Source: Actinomycetes bacterium (GTDB lineage: Bacteria > Actinomycetota > Acidimicrobiia > Acidimicrobiales > Palsa-688). Taken from it: DNA of 32,610 nucleotides. Below the pieces are notes generated by a model that ran no database searches, was not told where the DNA came from, and saw nothing but the letters and a program-made list of their open reading frames with translations. A program made the translations under genes and the position numbers. The stretch is taken from NCBI GenBank assembly GCA_021808425.1, contig JAKBBS010000014.1:1-32610 (forward strand). Direction: 5' to 3'. The first letter of the stretch is position 1. Each line of letters opens with the position of its first letter. Positions 13,430-20,951 of the stretch are shown in pieces.

Positions 13430-14761
13430 TCAAAGACCGAGCGCAGCCGAGCAGGACGGCCATGCCCCCCAACCGGACTCGGCTTGCAGAGTCGCTGCGG
13501 CTTGGTCCTGCATCGACGGCGGCTCCTGGTCGGGGCGACCCGGATACCCGAGGCCGCTCCAGGTTGCCTGGCTGAACTGGTAGGCACCGAAGTAGCCGTT
13601 GCCTGTGTTCTCCTGGTAGTTGTCGCTGCTCTCACACGTGCGAAGCTCAAGCCAGTCCGCCGCGTTGGGCGTTGCACCGGCGGAACCTGGGCCTGTCGTC
13701 GACGCCGGCTGGACGGTGCCTGAGACACTCGTAGCCGGGGTATTCGTGGACTGGTTCGCCGGCGCAGTCGTCGCCGGCGCAGTCGTCGCCGGAGCTGTAG
13801 TCGCCGGAGCTGTAGTCGCCGGAGCGGTCGCGGCCGGAGTCGAAACCTCGACAGGCGCCGTGGGAGGCGCTGTCGCCCGGGTGGTCGTGCCTGAAGCCGA
13901 CCCTGTAACCGGGGAGGGCCGACCACCGCTTGACGCCGACGCCGACGCCGACGCCGACGCTGCAGCGCTCCCGGCGGTAGCGCTTGCAAGGTTCAGCTGG
14001 GCCTGGACAGCTTGAAGCAGCCCACCGCCGACGGGTCCTCCCTGGGGGGTGGAAGCTCCTGCGCGGGTCCCGGCTTGGCTTTCGAGGGCGGTCAGCTGAG
14101 CCTGGAGACCCTGGATCTGCCCGCCCACGACGGTGGCTTCGCGAACGGCTGCCGCGCGCGCCACCTCGGCCACTGCAACCGACTGTTGCGAAGCCTTCTC
14201 GCGTGCAGTCACGGTCGCCTGGGCGGAAGCCCATTCGAGGCGAGCCGTCCGGAAGCGCTCGACGACGCCGCGAAGAGTATCCGTTGCGACTGAGATGTAG
14301 CCCTCCGCGACAGCAGGGTCCGCCACTCCGACCCCTCCCGGGTGGGCCGGAGAAACCGGTGAGGTCATGTACCCGCCGACGTAGGCGCTCACCAGCTCGA
14401 CGCGAAGCGCTGCTTCGCTCGTCGACAATGACGCCTCCGCACGGTCGGCGAGGACCTTGTCGTTTGCGACCTGTGCAGCAAGACTCCGCTCCGACGCGAC
14501 CGCCGTATCGTACGCGAGGGTAGCTTGATGGACGCTCGCCCCGGCGTTTACTAGCTGCGCCTGGAGCGAGGAAATCTCCGATTGGATCTGTGCCGGGGTG
14601 GACGCTGATACCTGTGGAGCACGAAAGACGCCAAGCGTAAAGACGACCACGACGGTGGCCGAGAGCCCCGCGTACCCCCGATGCCTCCAGGTTCGCCGTC
14701 GCCCGCCGAGCGCGACCCTGGCTTTCCTGGAAGCCCTGCTGGGCTCGCAGCTATAAGGCAC
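13430..14761 (-). CDS. Secreted Rpf-domain (resuscitation-promoting-factor-like) protein
   Basis: The 443-residue protein has a basic N-terminus and one hydrophobic segment at about 31-48 that should act as a signal or anchor. A coiled-coil region follows (about 55-220), then Ser/Ala repeats, an ATTAP-repeat linker, and a C-terminal Rpf/transglycosylase-like domain from about 368. That domain has TCESSDNYQENTGNGYFG (catalytic-type E377 after C376), YQFSQATW and the closing GWGAWPSC (C437), which would form the conserved disulfide. Rpf proteins cleave peptidoglycan and help dormant actinobacteria resume growth. The start (GTG 14761) lacks a clear ribosome-binding site. Only 40 bases separate it from the ferredoxin gene upstream. 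Confidence 0.86.
   Translation of the reverse strand: MPYSCEPSRASRKARVALGGRRRTWRHRGYAGLSATVVVVFTLGVFRAPQVSASTPAQIQSEISSLQAQLVNAGASVHQATLAYDTAVASERSLAAQVANDKVLADRAEASLSTSEAALRVELVSAYVGGYMTSPVSPAHPGGVGVADPAVAEGYISVATDTLRGVVERFRTARLEWASAQATVTAREKASQQSVAVAEVARAAAVREATVVGGQIQGLQAQLTALESQAGTRAGASTPQGGPVGGGLLQAVQAQLNLASATAGSAAASASASASASSGGRPSPVTGSASGTTTRATAPPTAPVEVSTPAATAPATTAPATTAPATTAPATTAPANQSTNTPATSVSGTVQPASTTGPGSAGATPNAADWLELRTCESSDNYQENTGNGYFGAYQFSQATWSGLGYPGRPDQEPPSMQDQAAATLQAESGWGAWPSCSAALGL
13756..13845 (-). repeat. 15-base tandem repeat in the Rpf-protein linker
   Basis: A 15-base period starting with TCGCCGG on the plus strand recurs at 13756, 13771, 13786, 13801 and 13816, with a degenerate copy at 13831. 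On the coding strand it gives repeated ATTAP units. Such repeats can change copy number by slippage, altering linker length through the cell wall. Confidence 0.85.
13932..13961 (-). repeat. 6-base tandem repeat encoding Ser-Ala
   Basis: GACGCC repeats about five times on the plus strand and encodes the alternating Ser-Ala stretch before the threonine-rich linker of the Rpf protein. Confidence 0.85.
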
Positions 14762-14801
14762 AGTGCTTCGACGCTACCAGCCCGAAGCGTCTCCGCCAAG
14801 G

Positions 14802-15305
14802 CTAGGGCCGAAGCTCAGCCGACGAAGCACCACCACAAGTCGGGAAGTGACCTCCGCACGACTCGACCGCTATAGCCCTCCCCGCCGGGACGTTGGAGAG
14901 AGAAGGAATCACGCGCTGCTTCCTCCTCACCTGCTCGACCTTCGGACACCTGGCGCCCGTCTGCCCGGCGGCGGTGCGGCACCGTCTGCACGCCCACTCG
15001 CCGCTAGGAGGGCGCCACAGCATCGAGCCGCACGACGAGCACCGCTTCAGACCCTGGCTGCACTCCCACCCGTTGTAGCGCGAGGAGCCAAGTGGGCAGC
15101 CCCGGCCGAGGCACACCGCCCACTTGAGATCGGCGACGATGACGTCGACTGGGCAGACCGTGACGCAGTCCCTACAGTCATTGCACAGCAGCGGGTCGAC
15201 AACGTACATGACAACGAACGACTCGGATTGGCTAATCGCCCGCTGCACGCAGGCCGATTCACAGGCACCGCACCCGATGCAACCGTCGAGGATTTGAAAG
15301 GCCAC
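14802..15305 (-). CDS. Dicluster 4Fe-4S ferredoxin with extra cysteine-rich C-terminus
   Basis: The 167-residue product starts with two four-cysteine motifs: C9-x2-C12-x2-C15-x3-C19 and C41-x2-C44-x2-C47-x3-C51-P. These are classic ligands for two [4Fe-4S] clusters. Residues 60-122 add eight more cysteines (65, 70, 82, 89, 92, 106, 109, 120). Two CxxC pairs (CSSC and CRRC) suggest a zinc ribbon or rubredoxin-like site. Bacterial ferredoxins of this class usually end near 60-110 residues, so the extension is unusual. It follows the SCP2-like gene by 12 bases and probably feeds electrons to the diiron protein of the same operon. The start is GTG 15305. Confidence 0.87.
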   Translation of the reverse strand: MAFQILDGCIGCGACESACVQRAISQSESFVVMYVVDPLLCNDCRDCVTVCPVDVIVADLKWAVCLGRGCPLGSSRYNGWECSQGLKRCSSCGSMLWRPPSGEWACRRCRTAAGQTGARCPKVEQVRRKQRVIPSLSNVPAGRAIAVESCGGHFPTCGGASSAELRP

Positions 15306-15317
15306 GATCCCGCTCTC

Positions 15318-15740
15318 TCAGATTGCTATCGGTGCCCTCGCGAAGGAGTCGAAAAGGGTCTGGAGGGTCTCGGCGTACCGGAAGAACTTGTCGCGGCCAA
15401 TCGGGTCAGGCGACGACACCCTCAGGGGCGCTTCGGAAATGCTGAGGGCGTTGAGCGTATGAGCCAGATCGGCAGCCCCGTTGGCGAGGATGTTGGTGGC
15501 CATCTCGTCCCAAGTCTCGCGGGTTCCGGTGATGGTCGCGTCGGACCCGAAGTTATCGAGATCGTCCAATTCGCCGGTCGAGACCACGTCGTAGCCGTCC
15601 AGGATCAGCCCGAAGCGGCGGATGGAGGCGTCATCGGTCTGCTCGACAACCAGGCGCAGATCACCGAATCCCAGACGCCGGTATACGTCAGGGCGGTTGC
15701 GGGCATCGTCCGCCATGCGCTCGAACCACGAAGCATCCAT
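15318..15740 (-). CDS. SCP2 sterol-carrier-like domain protein
   Basis: The 140-residue protein has the pattern of an SCP2-like fold: an opening helix, a strand pair (GDLRLVVEQTDDASIRRFGL), then DATITGTRETWDEMATNI followed by a helical hydrophobic region, and a closing segment with PLRVSSPDPIGRDKFFRYAE. SCP2 domains bind lipids or acyl-CoA in a hydrophobic tunnel. No catalytic residues are evident. Its ATG overlaps the stop of the diiron-protein gene (TAATG), so the two are translationally coupled and may act together, for example with this protein presenting a lipid substrate. The fold assignment is by pattern and is moderate. Confidence 0.65.
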   Translation of the reverse strand: MDASWFERMADDARNRPDVYRRLGFGDLRLVVEQTDDASIRRFGLILDGYDVVSTGELDDLDNFGSDATITGTRETWDEMATNILANGAADLAHTLNALSISEAPLRVSSPDPIGRDKFFRYAETLQTLFDSFARAPIAI

Positions 15741-16825
15741 TACTCGACCTCCGCCTCGCCGGCTACACCTACCAGCAGCTCCCGTGGCATGTTGAGGCGC
15801 CCCCGCCGGGGAAGGCCGGCGTGGTCGCAGCGCTGTAGGTATTCCTCGATGACCCTGCTCCTCAGCATGTCGGTCCCGGCCGTGCCGATCTCCTCCGCCT
15901 TGCTCACGCTCCCAGCTACGAGCAGTGTGGTCGGTTCCACAACCTCGGGGGTGGTGAACAGCATAGAAATTATCTCCTCGCCTTGGTCAAGATAGTCGTG
16001 AAAGTCCTCGGCCATGGACGGGTCACGCTCCAGCCGGTAGCGCAGGTGCATGGTGCCGTAGGCGACGTGACGGGCCTCGTCCTGCATGCACAGCCGGAAG
16101 ATCTTCTTCTCCACCGCTGAGGGAGCTATCAGCTCGCCGGCCCGGAACAGCGAGAGCACGATCCCCTCGCCGAGCAGGTGCATGAGCGCCGAGCCCTCGT
16201 CGTAGCTCTGGGCATCGAGGACCAACTTTAAGAACCGCTCCACCACCGACTTGGCCTTACCAAGGCCACCGCCGTTGGCCAGCGCCCGCTTGCGAAACAC
16301 CTCAGTGTGGCGGGCCTCGTCCATCACCTGGGTGCACAGGAACATCTTTGCCTCGACGAAGTCATGGTTTATCCGCCACAGCCATTTGGCCGGAAAGTCG
16401 GAGGCGACCATCTCCACTTCCGACAATACGGTGCAAAGCTGGCACATGGCGTGCTCCAAGTCAGGGTCCAGTTCTGGGAGCTCGGTCCAGGCGATGTCAC
16501 GCGTCGCGCTCCACTGCCGACTGACTGCCTCCTCGTAGAGATCGAGGAGGTTGTCCGACCAAACCTCGGCTTTGGAGTTGATGGTGTAGCCCATATCGGG
16601 AACGTCCGCATCGATATCCGACCCCCGCGGCGCCATCGTCCTCCGGGGTGGCACGTCGGGGACCGCGCCGTAGGAGCCGACGCTGACGTCCCTCAGCGTC
16701 AGTCCAACCCTGCCGGGCTTGGCGCGCACCCCCCACTCGGAGTTGGTGTCACGCAACCATCCCCAATCGAACTCGCCCGCTCTGGCGCGGGCCAGGTAGT
16801 CCAGGTCCGCTGACATGAGTGACAT
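15740..16825 (-). CDS. Ferritin-like (R2-like) diiron protein, probable oxygenase
   Basis: The 361-residue product has two copies of the diiron E-x~30-E-x2-H pattern: E138 with E170/H173 (MDEARHTEVF) and E220 with E250/H253 (QDEARHVAYG). These six ligands define a carboxylate-bridged diiron site in a four-helix bundle, as in ribonucleotide reductase R2, acyl-ACP desaturases and AurF-type oxygenases. A QWSATRDIAW motif precedes the bundle. It is too short and lacks the tyrosyl-radical context to call it RNR R2. ATG 16825 has GGAGGAG four bases upstream; longer starts lack support. With the SCP2-like and ferredoxin genes it looks like a lipid-acting oxygenase set. The substrate is unknown. Confidence 0.82.
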   Translation of the reverse strand: MSLMSADLDYLARARAGEFDWGWLRDTNSEWGVRAKPGRVGLTLRDVSVGSYGAVPDVPPRRTMAPRGSDIDADVPDMGYTINSKAEVWSDNLLDLYEEAVSRQWSATRDIAWTELPELDPDLEHAMCQLCTVLSEVEMVASDFPAKWLWRINHDFVEAKMFLCTQVMDEARHTEVFRKRALANGGGLGKAKSVVERFLKLVLDAQSYDEGSALMHLLGEGIVLSLFRAGELIAPSAVEKKIFRLCMQDEARHVAYGTMHLRYRLERDPSMAEDFHDYLDQGEEIISMLFTTPEVVEPTTLLVAGSVSKAEEIGTAGTDMLRSRVIEEYLQRCDHAGLPRRGRLNMPRELLVGVAGEAEVE

Positions 16826-16898
16826 CGCTCTCCTCCAGTTTCGAGATGTGGAGGAAGTATGCGTTCTCTCAGATCGATTGGAACAGGGCCGAAGGTCC

Positions 16899-16923
16899 CT
16901 AACTGAACGGCGATAACTAACTG
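16899..16923. repeat. Direct repeat upstream of the diiron-protein gene
   Basis: CTAACTG occurs at 16899-16905 and again at 16917-16923, an 18-base period, within the 125-base gap between the MerR stop and the diiron-protein start. A nearly perfect hairpin (AGGGACC-TTC-GGCCCT on the minus strand) adjoins it. It is a candidate regulatory site but unproven. Confidence 0.35.
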
Positions 16924-16950
16924 CATGCTGATCCTCCCGCACCGGAGGGG

Positions 16951-17406
16951 CTACGGCGCTTGGCGTGCCCCCATCGCAGAGCGGATACGGTCGATCCTCT
17001 CGTCGAGATCCCTGACGAACACGTCCAGAGCAGCCCTCTTCGCCTCCACGGTCCGCCGCATCTGGGTGGCGAGGTCGAGCGACTCGGCGAGCAGCTGAAC
17101 GCGCCGGGAGTCGGGCGTCTCCTCGTCGAAATACGCTTCTCGGATTGCGGCCGTCCTGTCCTCGTTGGCCAGTACGACAGCTATCTCGTCCAGGTTGAAC
17201 CCGAGCAGGGCTTGCAACTCCCGGATCCGCGCCACGCGGTCGAGATCGTGCTGGGCGTATCGTCGAGACCCGCCCGTCGTCACCGCAGGCTCGATGAGGC
17301 CCAGCTCCTGGTAGTAGCGAAGGGCTCTCTCGGTCACACCCGCCGCCTCAGCCGCGGCCCCAATCGAAAGGAGCCGTTCGCGCTCCACGATTCCGCTCGA
17401 CGTCAT
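16951..17406 (-). CDS. MerR-family transcriptional regulator
   Basis: The 151-residue product has the MerR winged helix at about 11-78: [40 protein letters not shown], then [22 protein letters not shown]-terminal dimerisation coiled coil (about 100-145) follows. No cysteine effector site is present, so metal sensing is unlikely; a drug-like or hydrophobic effector is more plausible given the neighbouring transporters. ATG 17406 overlaps the TGA of the MFS gene (ATGA), so it is co-translated with that exporter. It probably controls the MFS genes, the diiron operon, or both. Confidence 0.9.
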   Translation of the reverse strand: MTSSGIVERERLLSIGAAAEAAGVTERALRYYQELGLIEPAVTTGGSRRYAQHDLDRVARIRELQALLGFNLDEIAVVLANEDRTAAIREAYFDEETPDSRRVQLLAESLDLATQMRRTVEAKRAALDVFVRDLDERIDRIRSAMGARQAP

Positions 17407-19109
17407 CGGCTGGCGGGCTCGAGCGTCGCCTCGTCCGCCTGCTCGGTGCTCATCGAGTGGACGTAGCGCTTGCCTCTCATGAGCGAGACGACCATGGCTA
17501 TCACCGACGCTCCCGCAGCGAAGTCGAAGGCCAAGTGCAGGCCGGTCGCGAACGACGACTCGATCAGTTTCGGGAAGAAGGAGCGTCCAGTCACATAGGT
17601 CACCTGGCTCGCGCTCAGATGCGCCAGCCCGGCGGGCCCGAGCAGTTGCTGCACCGGGTTGAAGCCGAGGAATGCCGAGAAGAGGCTGCCTATCGGCGGT
17701 TCGGAGGCGACACGGTGCGCGGCGGCGGGTGCCACTCCAGCCGCCGTGAGGCCGGAGTACAAATGCGCGGGCAGCGTCGCAGCCAAGCCCAACGTCACGA
17801 TCGTGAAGAACAATCCCATCGACAGCACCTGAGCCGAGTTCTGGAAAGTGTTGAGCATCCCGGCTCCGCCACCGCGCTGGTCGGGCGGCAGGCTGTTCAT
17901 GACCGACGCCTGGTTCGGCGTGAAGAACAGGCCCATTCCGAGCGCAAAAAGCAGGACCAGTCCGGCGAAGGGAACGTAGGAGAAGTTCATGGGCAGCGTG
18001 TTGAGCAATAAGAAGGCCGCGGCCGACATGGCCAGCCCCGCGCTCGCCAGCCATCGGGCTCCGTAGCGATCCGACAGGATCCCCGCAACCGGACCGACCG
18101 CTAGGAAACCGACCGTGAGTGGGATCAGGTAAATGCCCGCCCACAGCGGGGTCTGGCTGAAGCTGTAGCCGTGCTGAGGCAACCAGATGCCCTGCAGCCA
18201 AATGATCAACATGAACTGCAGACCGCCCCGGCCGAGCGCCCCAAGCAAACCTGACACCGCACCCGCTGTGAACGGCCGTATCGAGAACAGTTCCAAACGG
18301 AACATCGGATTGGAGACACGCCTCTCCACCCACACGAAGAAGACCAGCACGGCGATCCCGCCCACGATCGCCGTCAGCACCCACGGATTGGTCCAACCCG
18401 TGCTGTGACCACCGTAGGGGAGAAGCGAGTAGACGATACCTGTGAGGAGCGAGATCAGCCCGACCGCAAAGCTCACGTTGCCGATCCAGTCGATGCTCGA
18501 TGTCTTGCGGACGCCGTTGTCGCGCAGCTTGTAGTACGCCCACACCGTCCCGAAGATGCCGAAAGGCACCGACACGAGGAAGACGAGGCGCCATTGGAGC
18601 GGACCGAGCAGGCCCCCGAGGATCAAACCGAGAAACGATCCGCTGACTGCGGCGACACCGTTGATGCCCATCGCCTTGCCGCGTTCGTTCTCGGGGAAGG
18701 CGTCGGTGAGGATAGCGCTCGAGTTAGCGAACAGGAACGATCCGCCGACACCCTGGAAGACGCGCATCACGATGATCCAGATGGCGCCGGCCGAGCCGGA
18801 CATCCACGTCACCGAGAGCAGTATCGAAAACACGGTGAAGACGGCGAAGCCGAGGTTGTACATCTTCACCCGGCCGTACATGTCGCCGACACGGCCGAGG
18901 CTTACCACCAAGACGCTGGTCACGAGCATGAATCCCATCAGGGTCCACAGGAAATAAGAAGTGTTGGCAGGCGTCAGCGGGTTGAGCTTGATCCCCCTGA
19001 AGATGTCAGGTAGCGAGATGAGCAGGATCGACTGGTTGATGGTGACCATCAGGATGCCGAGCGTCGTGTTCGACAGGGCTATCCACTTGTAGCGGCCAGG
19101 GTCGTTCAA
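17403..19109 (-). CDS. MFS transporter, DHA2 (EmrB/QacA-like), second of a tandem pair
   Basis: The 568-residue protein has about 14 membrane helices with DHA2 landmarks: SLPDIFRGI in the first loop, motif-A-like [18 protein letters not shown], and the [18 protein letters not shown] helix. It is likely a proton-driven exporter of hydrophobic compounds. The start is TTG 19109 with GAGGAG upstream. Long identical stretches ([32 protein letters not shown]) show it arose by duplication of the neighbouring 19190-20908 gene or vice versa. A C-terminal segment of about 110 residues between the last helices (from about [13 protein letters not shown]) is also shared. It ends inside the merR start. Confidence 0.9.
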   Translation of the reverse strand: MNDPGRYKWIALSNTTLGILMVTINQSILLISLPDIFRGIKLNPLTPANTSYFLWTLMGFMLVTSVLVVSLGRVGDMYGRVKMYNLGFAVFTVFSILLSVTWMSGSAGAIWIIVMRVFQGVGGSFLFANSSAILTDAFPENERGKAMGINGVAAVSGSFLGLILGGLLGPLQWRLVFLVSVPFGIFGTVWAYYKLRDNGVRKTSSIDWIGNVSFAVGLISLLTGIVYSLLPYGGHSTGWTNPWVLTAIVGGIAVLVFFVWVERRVSNPMFRLELFSIRPFTAGAVSGLLGALGRGGLQFMLIIWLQGIWLPQHGYSFSQTPLWAGIYLIPLTVGFLAVGPVAGILSDRYGARWLASAGLAMSAAAFLLLNTLPMNFSYVPFAGLVLLFALGMGLFFTPNQASVMNSLPPDQRGGGAGMLNTFQNSAQVLSMGLFFTIVTLGLAATLPAHLYSGLTAAGVAPAAAHRVASEPPIGSLFSAFLGFNPVQQLLGPAGLAHLSASQVTYVTGRSFFPKLIESSFATGLHLAFDFAAGASVIAMVVSLMRGKRYVHSMSTEQADEATLEPASR

Positions 19110-19157
19110 CTTCTAGCTCCTCACGTTCGACCACCACCCAAGGTATCGGACTCTGAC

Positions 19158-19184
19158 GTCAACGGTAGATTCTCGCTTGTTGAC
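19158..19184. promoter_or_regulatory. Inverted repeat between the tandem MFS genes
   Basis: GTCAAC (19158-19163) and GTTGAC (19179-19184) are perfect inverted copies with a 15-base spacer, in the 80-base gap upstream of the MFS gene that overlaps merR. A dyad of this span could be the operator of the adjacent MerR protein. No matching -35/-10 pair could be set with confidence. Confidence 0.35.
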
Positions 19185-19189
19185 ATCGG

Positions 19190-20908
19190 TCACCCCGTCT
19201 CGTCTACGTAACGCTTCCCTCTCGACCACGATGCTGCCGCCGCCACGAGGCAGGCGATGATCGCGAACAAGAACGCCTCGTGCAGCCCGTTCGCGAACGG
19301 AGCCGAGATCAGATGGGAAAAAAAGGACCGCCCCGTGAGCACCGAGTAGTTCGCCTTGGACACCTCAGCGAGTGCCTTCGCGGGAACCAATGTCTGGACC
19401 GGGTTGTAGCCGAGGAAGGCAGCAAAGAGCACCGACACGGGTGGAAGGTGCGCGACTTGCGACGCCGTGGCGGCGCCGACGCCGTGCGAAACGAGGCCGT
19501 TGCGTAGGCTCGACGCGAGAGTCCCGGACAGTCCGATGATCATGAGGGTGAAGAAGATCCCGATCGAGAGCACCTGGGCCGAGTTCTGGAACGTCGAGTT
19601 CATGCCTCCGCCTGCACCCCGGTCGGCGGGCGGCAGGCTGTTCATCACTCCGGCACGGTTTGGCGCGGCGAAGGCTCCCATACCCAGACCGTTCAGGAAC
19701 AAAAGCGCCCCGAACACCGGGTAGCTGAAGTCGATCGGAAGAGTCTCGAGGACAAAGAAACTGACCGCCGCTGCGATCATCCCTCCCGTCGCGAACGGCC
19801 GGGCCCCGTAGCGATCCGAAAGATACCCCGACGCAGGTCCTGCCAGGAGGAACCCCAACGTGAGCGGCAGCATGTAAATGCCCGCCCAAAGAGGCGTCTG
19901 GGTGAAGCTGTAGCCGTGCTCAGGAAGCCAGATGCCCTGCAGCCAGATGATCAGCATGAACATCAAACCGCCCCTTCCAACCGCGGATAGGAAGGTCGAC
20001 AGAGTTCCGAAGGTGAAAGCCTTGATGCGAAAGAGCGGCAGGCGGAACATCGGGTTCTCGGCGCGGCGCTCGACAAGCGCGAACGCTATGAGGGTGGCAA
20101 CACCGACCCCCAGTTCGATCTCGACACGCGGGCTCGTCCAGCCCATCGTGTTGTGGCCGTACGGCTCGATCCCGTAGGTGATCCCGACCATGACGAGGAT
20201 GAGACCAACGGCGAAAGTCACGTTCCCCCACCAGTCGATCGAAGCGGGCTTGCGCACGCCCGTGTCACGCAACTTGGTGTAGGCCCAGACCGTGCCGAGC
20301 GCCCCGATCGGGACGGAGATGAGAAACACGAGGCGCCACTCGATCGGCCCGAGAAACCCGCCGAGGATCAGTCCGATAAAAGAACCGCTGATACCCGCAA
20401 TGTTGTTGATCCCGAGGGCGAGGCCCCGCTGATTGGCCGGGAAGGCGTCCGTGAGGATCGCTGCGGAGTTGGCGATCACGAACGCGGCGCCGATCCCCTG
20501 CGCGATCCTGCCCACGATCAGCCATATCGCCCCGTCGGGGCCGGTCATCCAGTCGACTGTCAGGACGAGGGAGGACAAGGTATAGACGAGGAAACCGAGG
20601 TTGTACATCTTCACCCGGCCGAACATATCCCCGAGGCGGCCGAGGCTGACGACCAGCACGCTACTCACGACCAAGAAGCCGAGGATCATCCACAGGAGGT
20701 AGAAGCTGTTGGCCGGCACGAGAGGGTTCAGCTTGATACCTCTGAAGATGTCCGGCATGGCGATGAGCATGATCGACGAGTCGATCGTCGCCATAAGCAC
20801 ACCCAACGTCACGTTGAACAGGGCAACCCACTTGTATCCATCGTCGGTCGCAGCGCCGCCGCTTGTCGTGCCGCCGCCAGCTTTCGTCGTGGAGTTTGTC
20901 AAGGACAA
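19190..20908 (-). CDS. MFS transporter, DHA2 (EmrB/QacA-like), first of a tandem pair
   Basis: The 572-residue protein is a 14-helix DHA2-type transporter, closely similar along its length to the next gene downstream. Features include SSIMLIAMPDIFRGI in helix 1, [18 protein letters not shown] (motif A), ILTDAFPANQRGLALGINN and LGPIEWRLVFLISVPIGALG. An extra Gly/Thr/Ser-rich N-terminus of about 24 residues sets it apart from its partner. The start is TTG 20908; GAGAGG lies seven bases upstream. It follows the amidohydrolase gene by 43 bases. A pair of similar MFS proteins might form a heteromer or handle related compounds; neither can be told from sequence. Confidence 0.9.
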   Translation of the reverse strand: MSLTNSTTKAGGGTTSGGAATDDGYKWVALFNVTLGVLMATIDSSIMLIAMPDIFRGIKLNPLVPANSFYLLWMILGFLVVSSVLVVSLGRLGDMFGRVKMYNLGFLVYTLSSLVLTVDWMTGPDGAIWLIVGRIAQGIGAAFVIANSAAILTDAFPANQRGLALGINNIAGISGSFIGLILGGFLGPIEWRLVFLISVPIGALGTVWAYTKLRDTGVRKPASIDWWGNVTFAVGLILVMVGITYGIEPYGHNTMGWTSPRVEIELGVGVATLIAFALVERRAENPMFRLPLFRIKAFTFGTLSTFLSAVGRGGLMFMLIIWLQGIWLPEHGYSFTQTPLWAGIYMLPLTLGFLLAGPASGYLSDRYGARPFATGGMIAAAVSFFVLETLPIDFSYPVFGALLFLNGLGMGAFAAPNRAGVMNSLPPADRGAGGGMNSTFQNSAQVLSIGIFFTLMIIGLSGTLASSLRNGLVSHGVGAATASQVAHLPPVSVLFAAFLGYNPVQTLVPAKALAEVSKANYSVLTGRSFFSHLISAPFANGLHEAFLFAIIACLVAAAASWSRGKRYVDETG

Positions 20909-20951
20909 GCTAAGCCTCTCGTTATTTTCCCTTGCTAACTACTTTACCGGG

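Noticed and set aside
13756..13845. CRISPR-like array
   Set aside because: The repeats are short, contiguous and in frame within a coding linker, with no spacers.
14763..15995. Open frame of 410 codons on the plus strand opposite the ferredoxin and SCP2-like genes
   Set aside because: The minus strand carries clear cysteine motifs and coupled starts; the plus-strand product has no recognisable domain.
17407..18594. Upstream extension of the MerR frame to 547 codons
   Set aside because: The extra part is an alternate frame of the MFS transporter gene. The MerR winged helix starts at ATG 17406, which overlaps the MFS stop.
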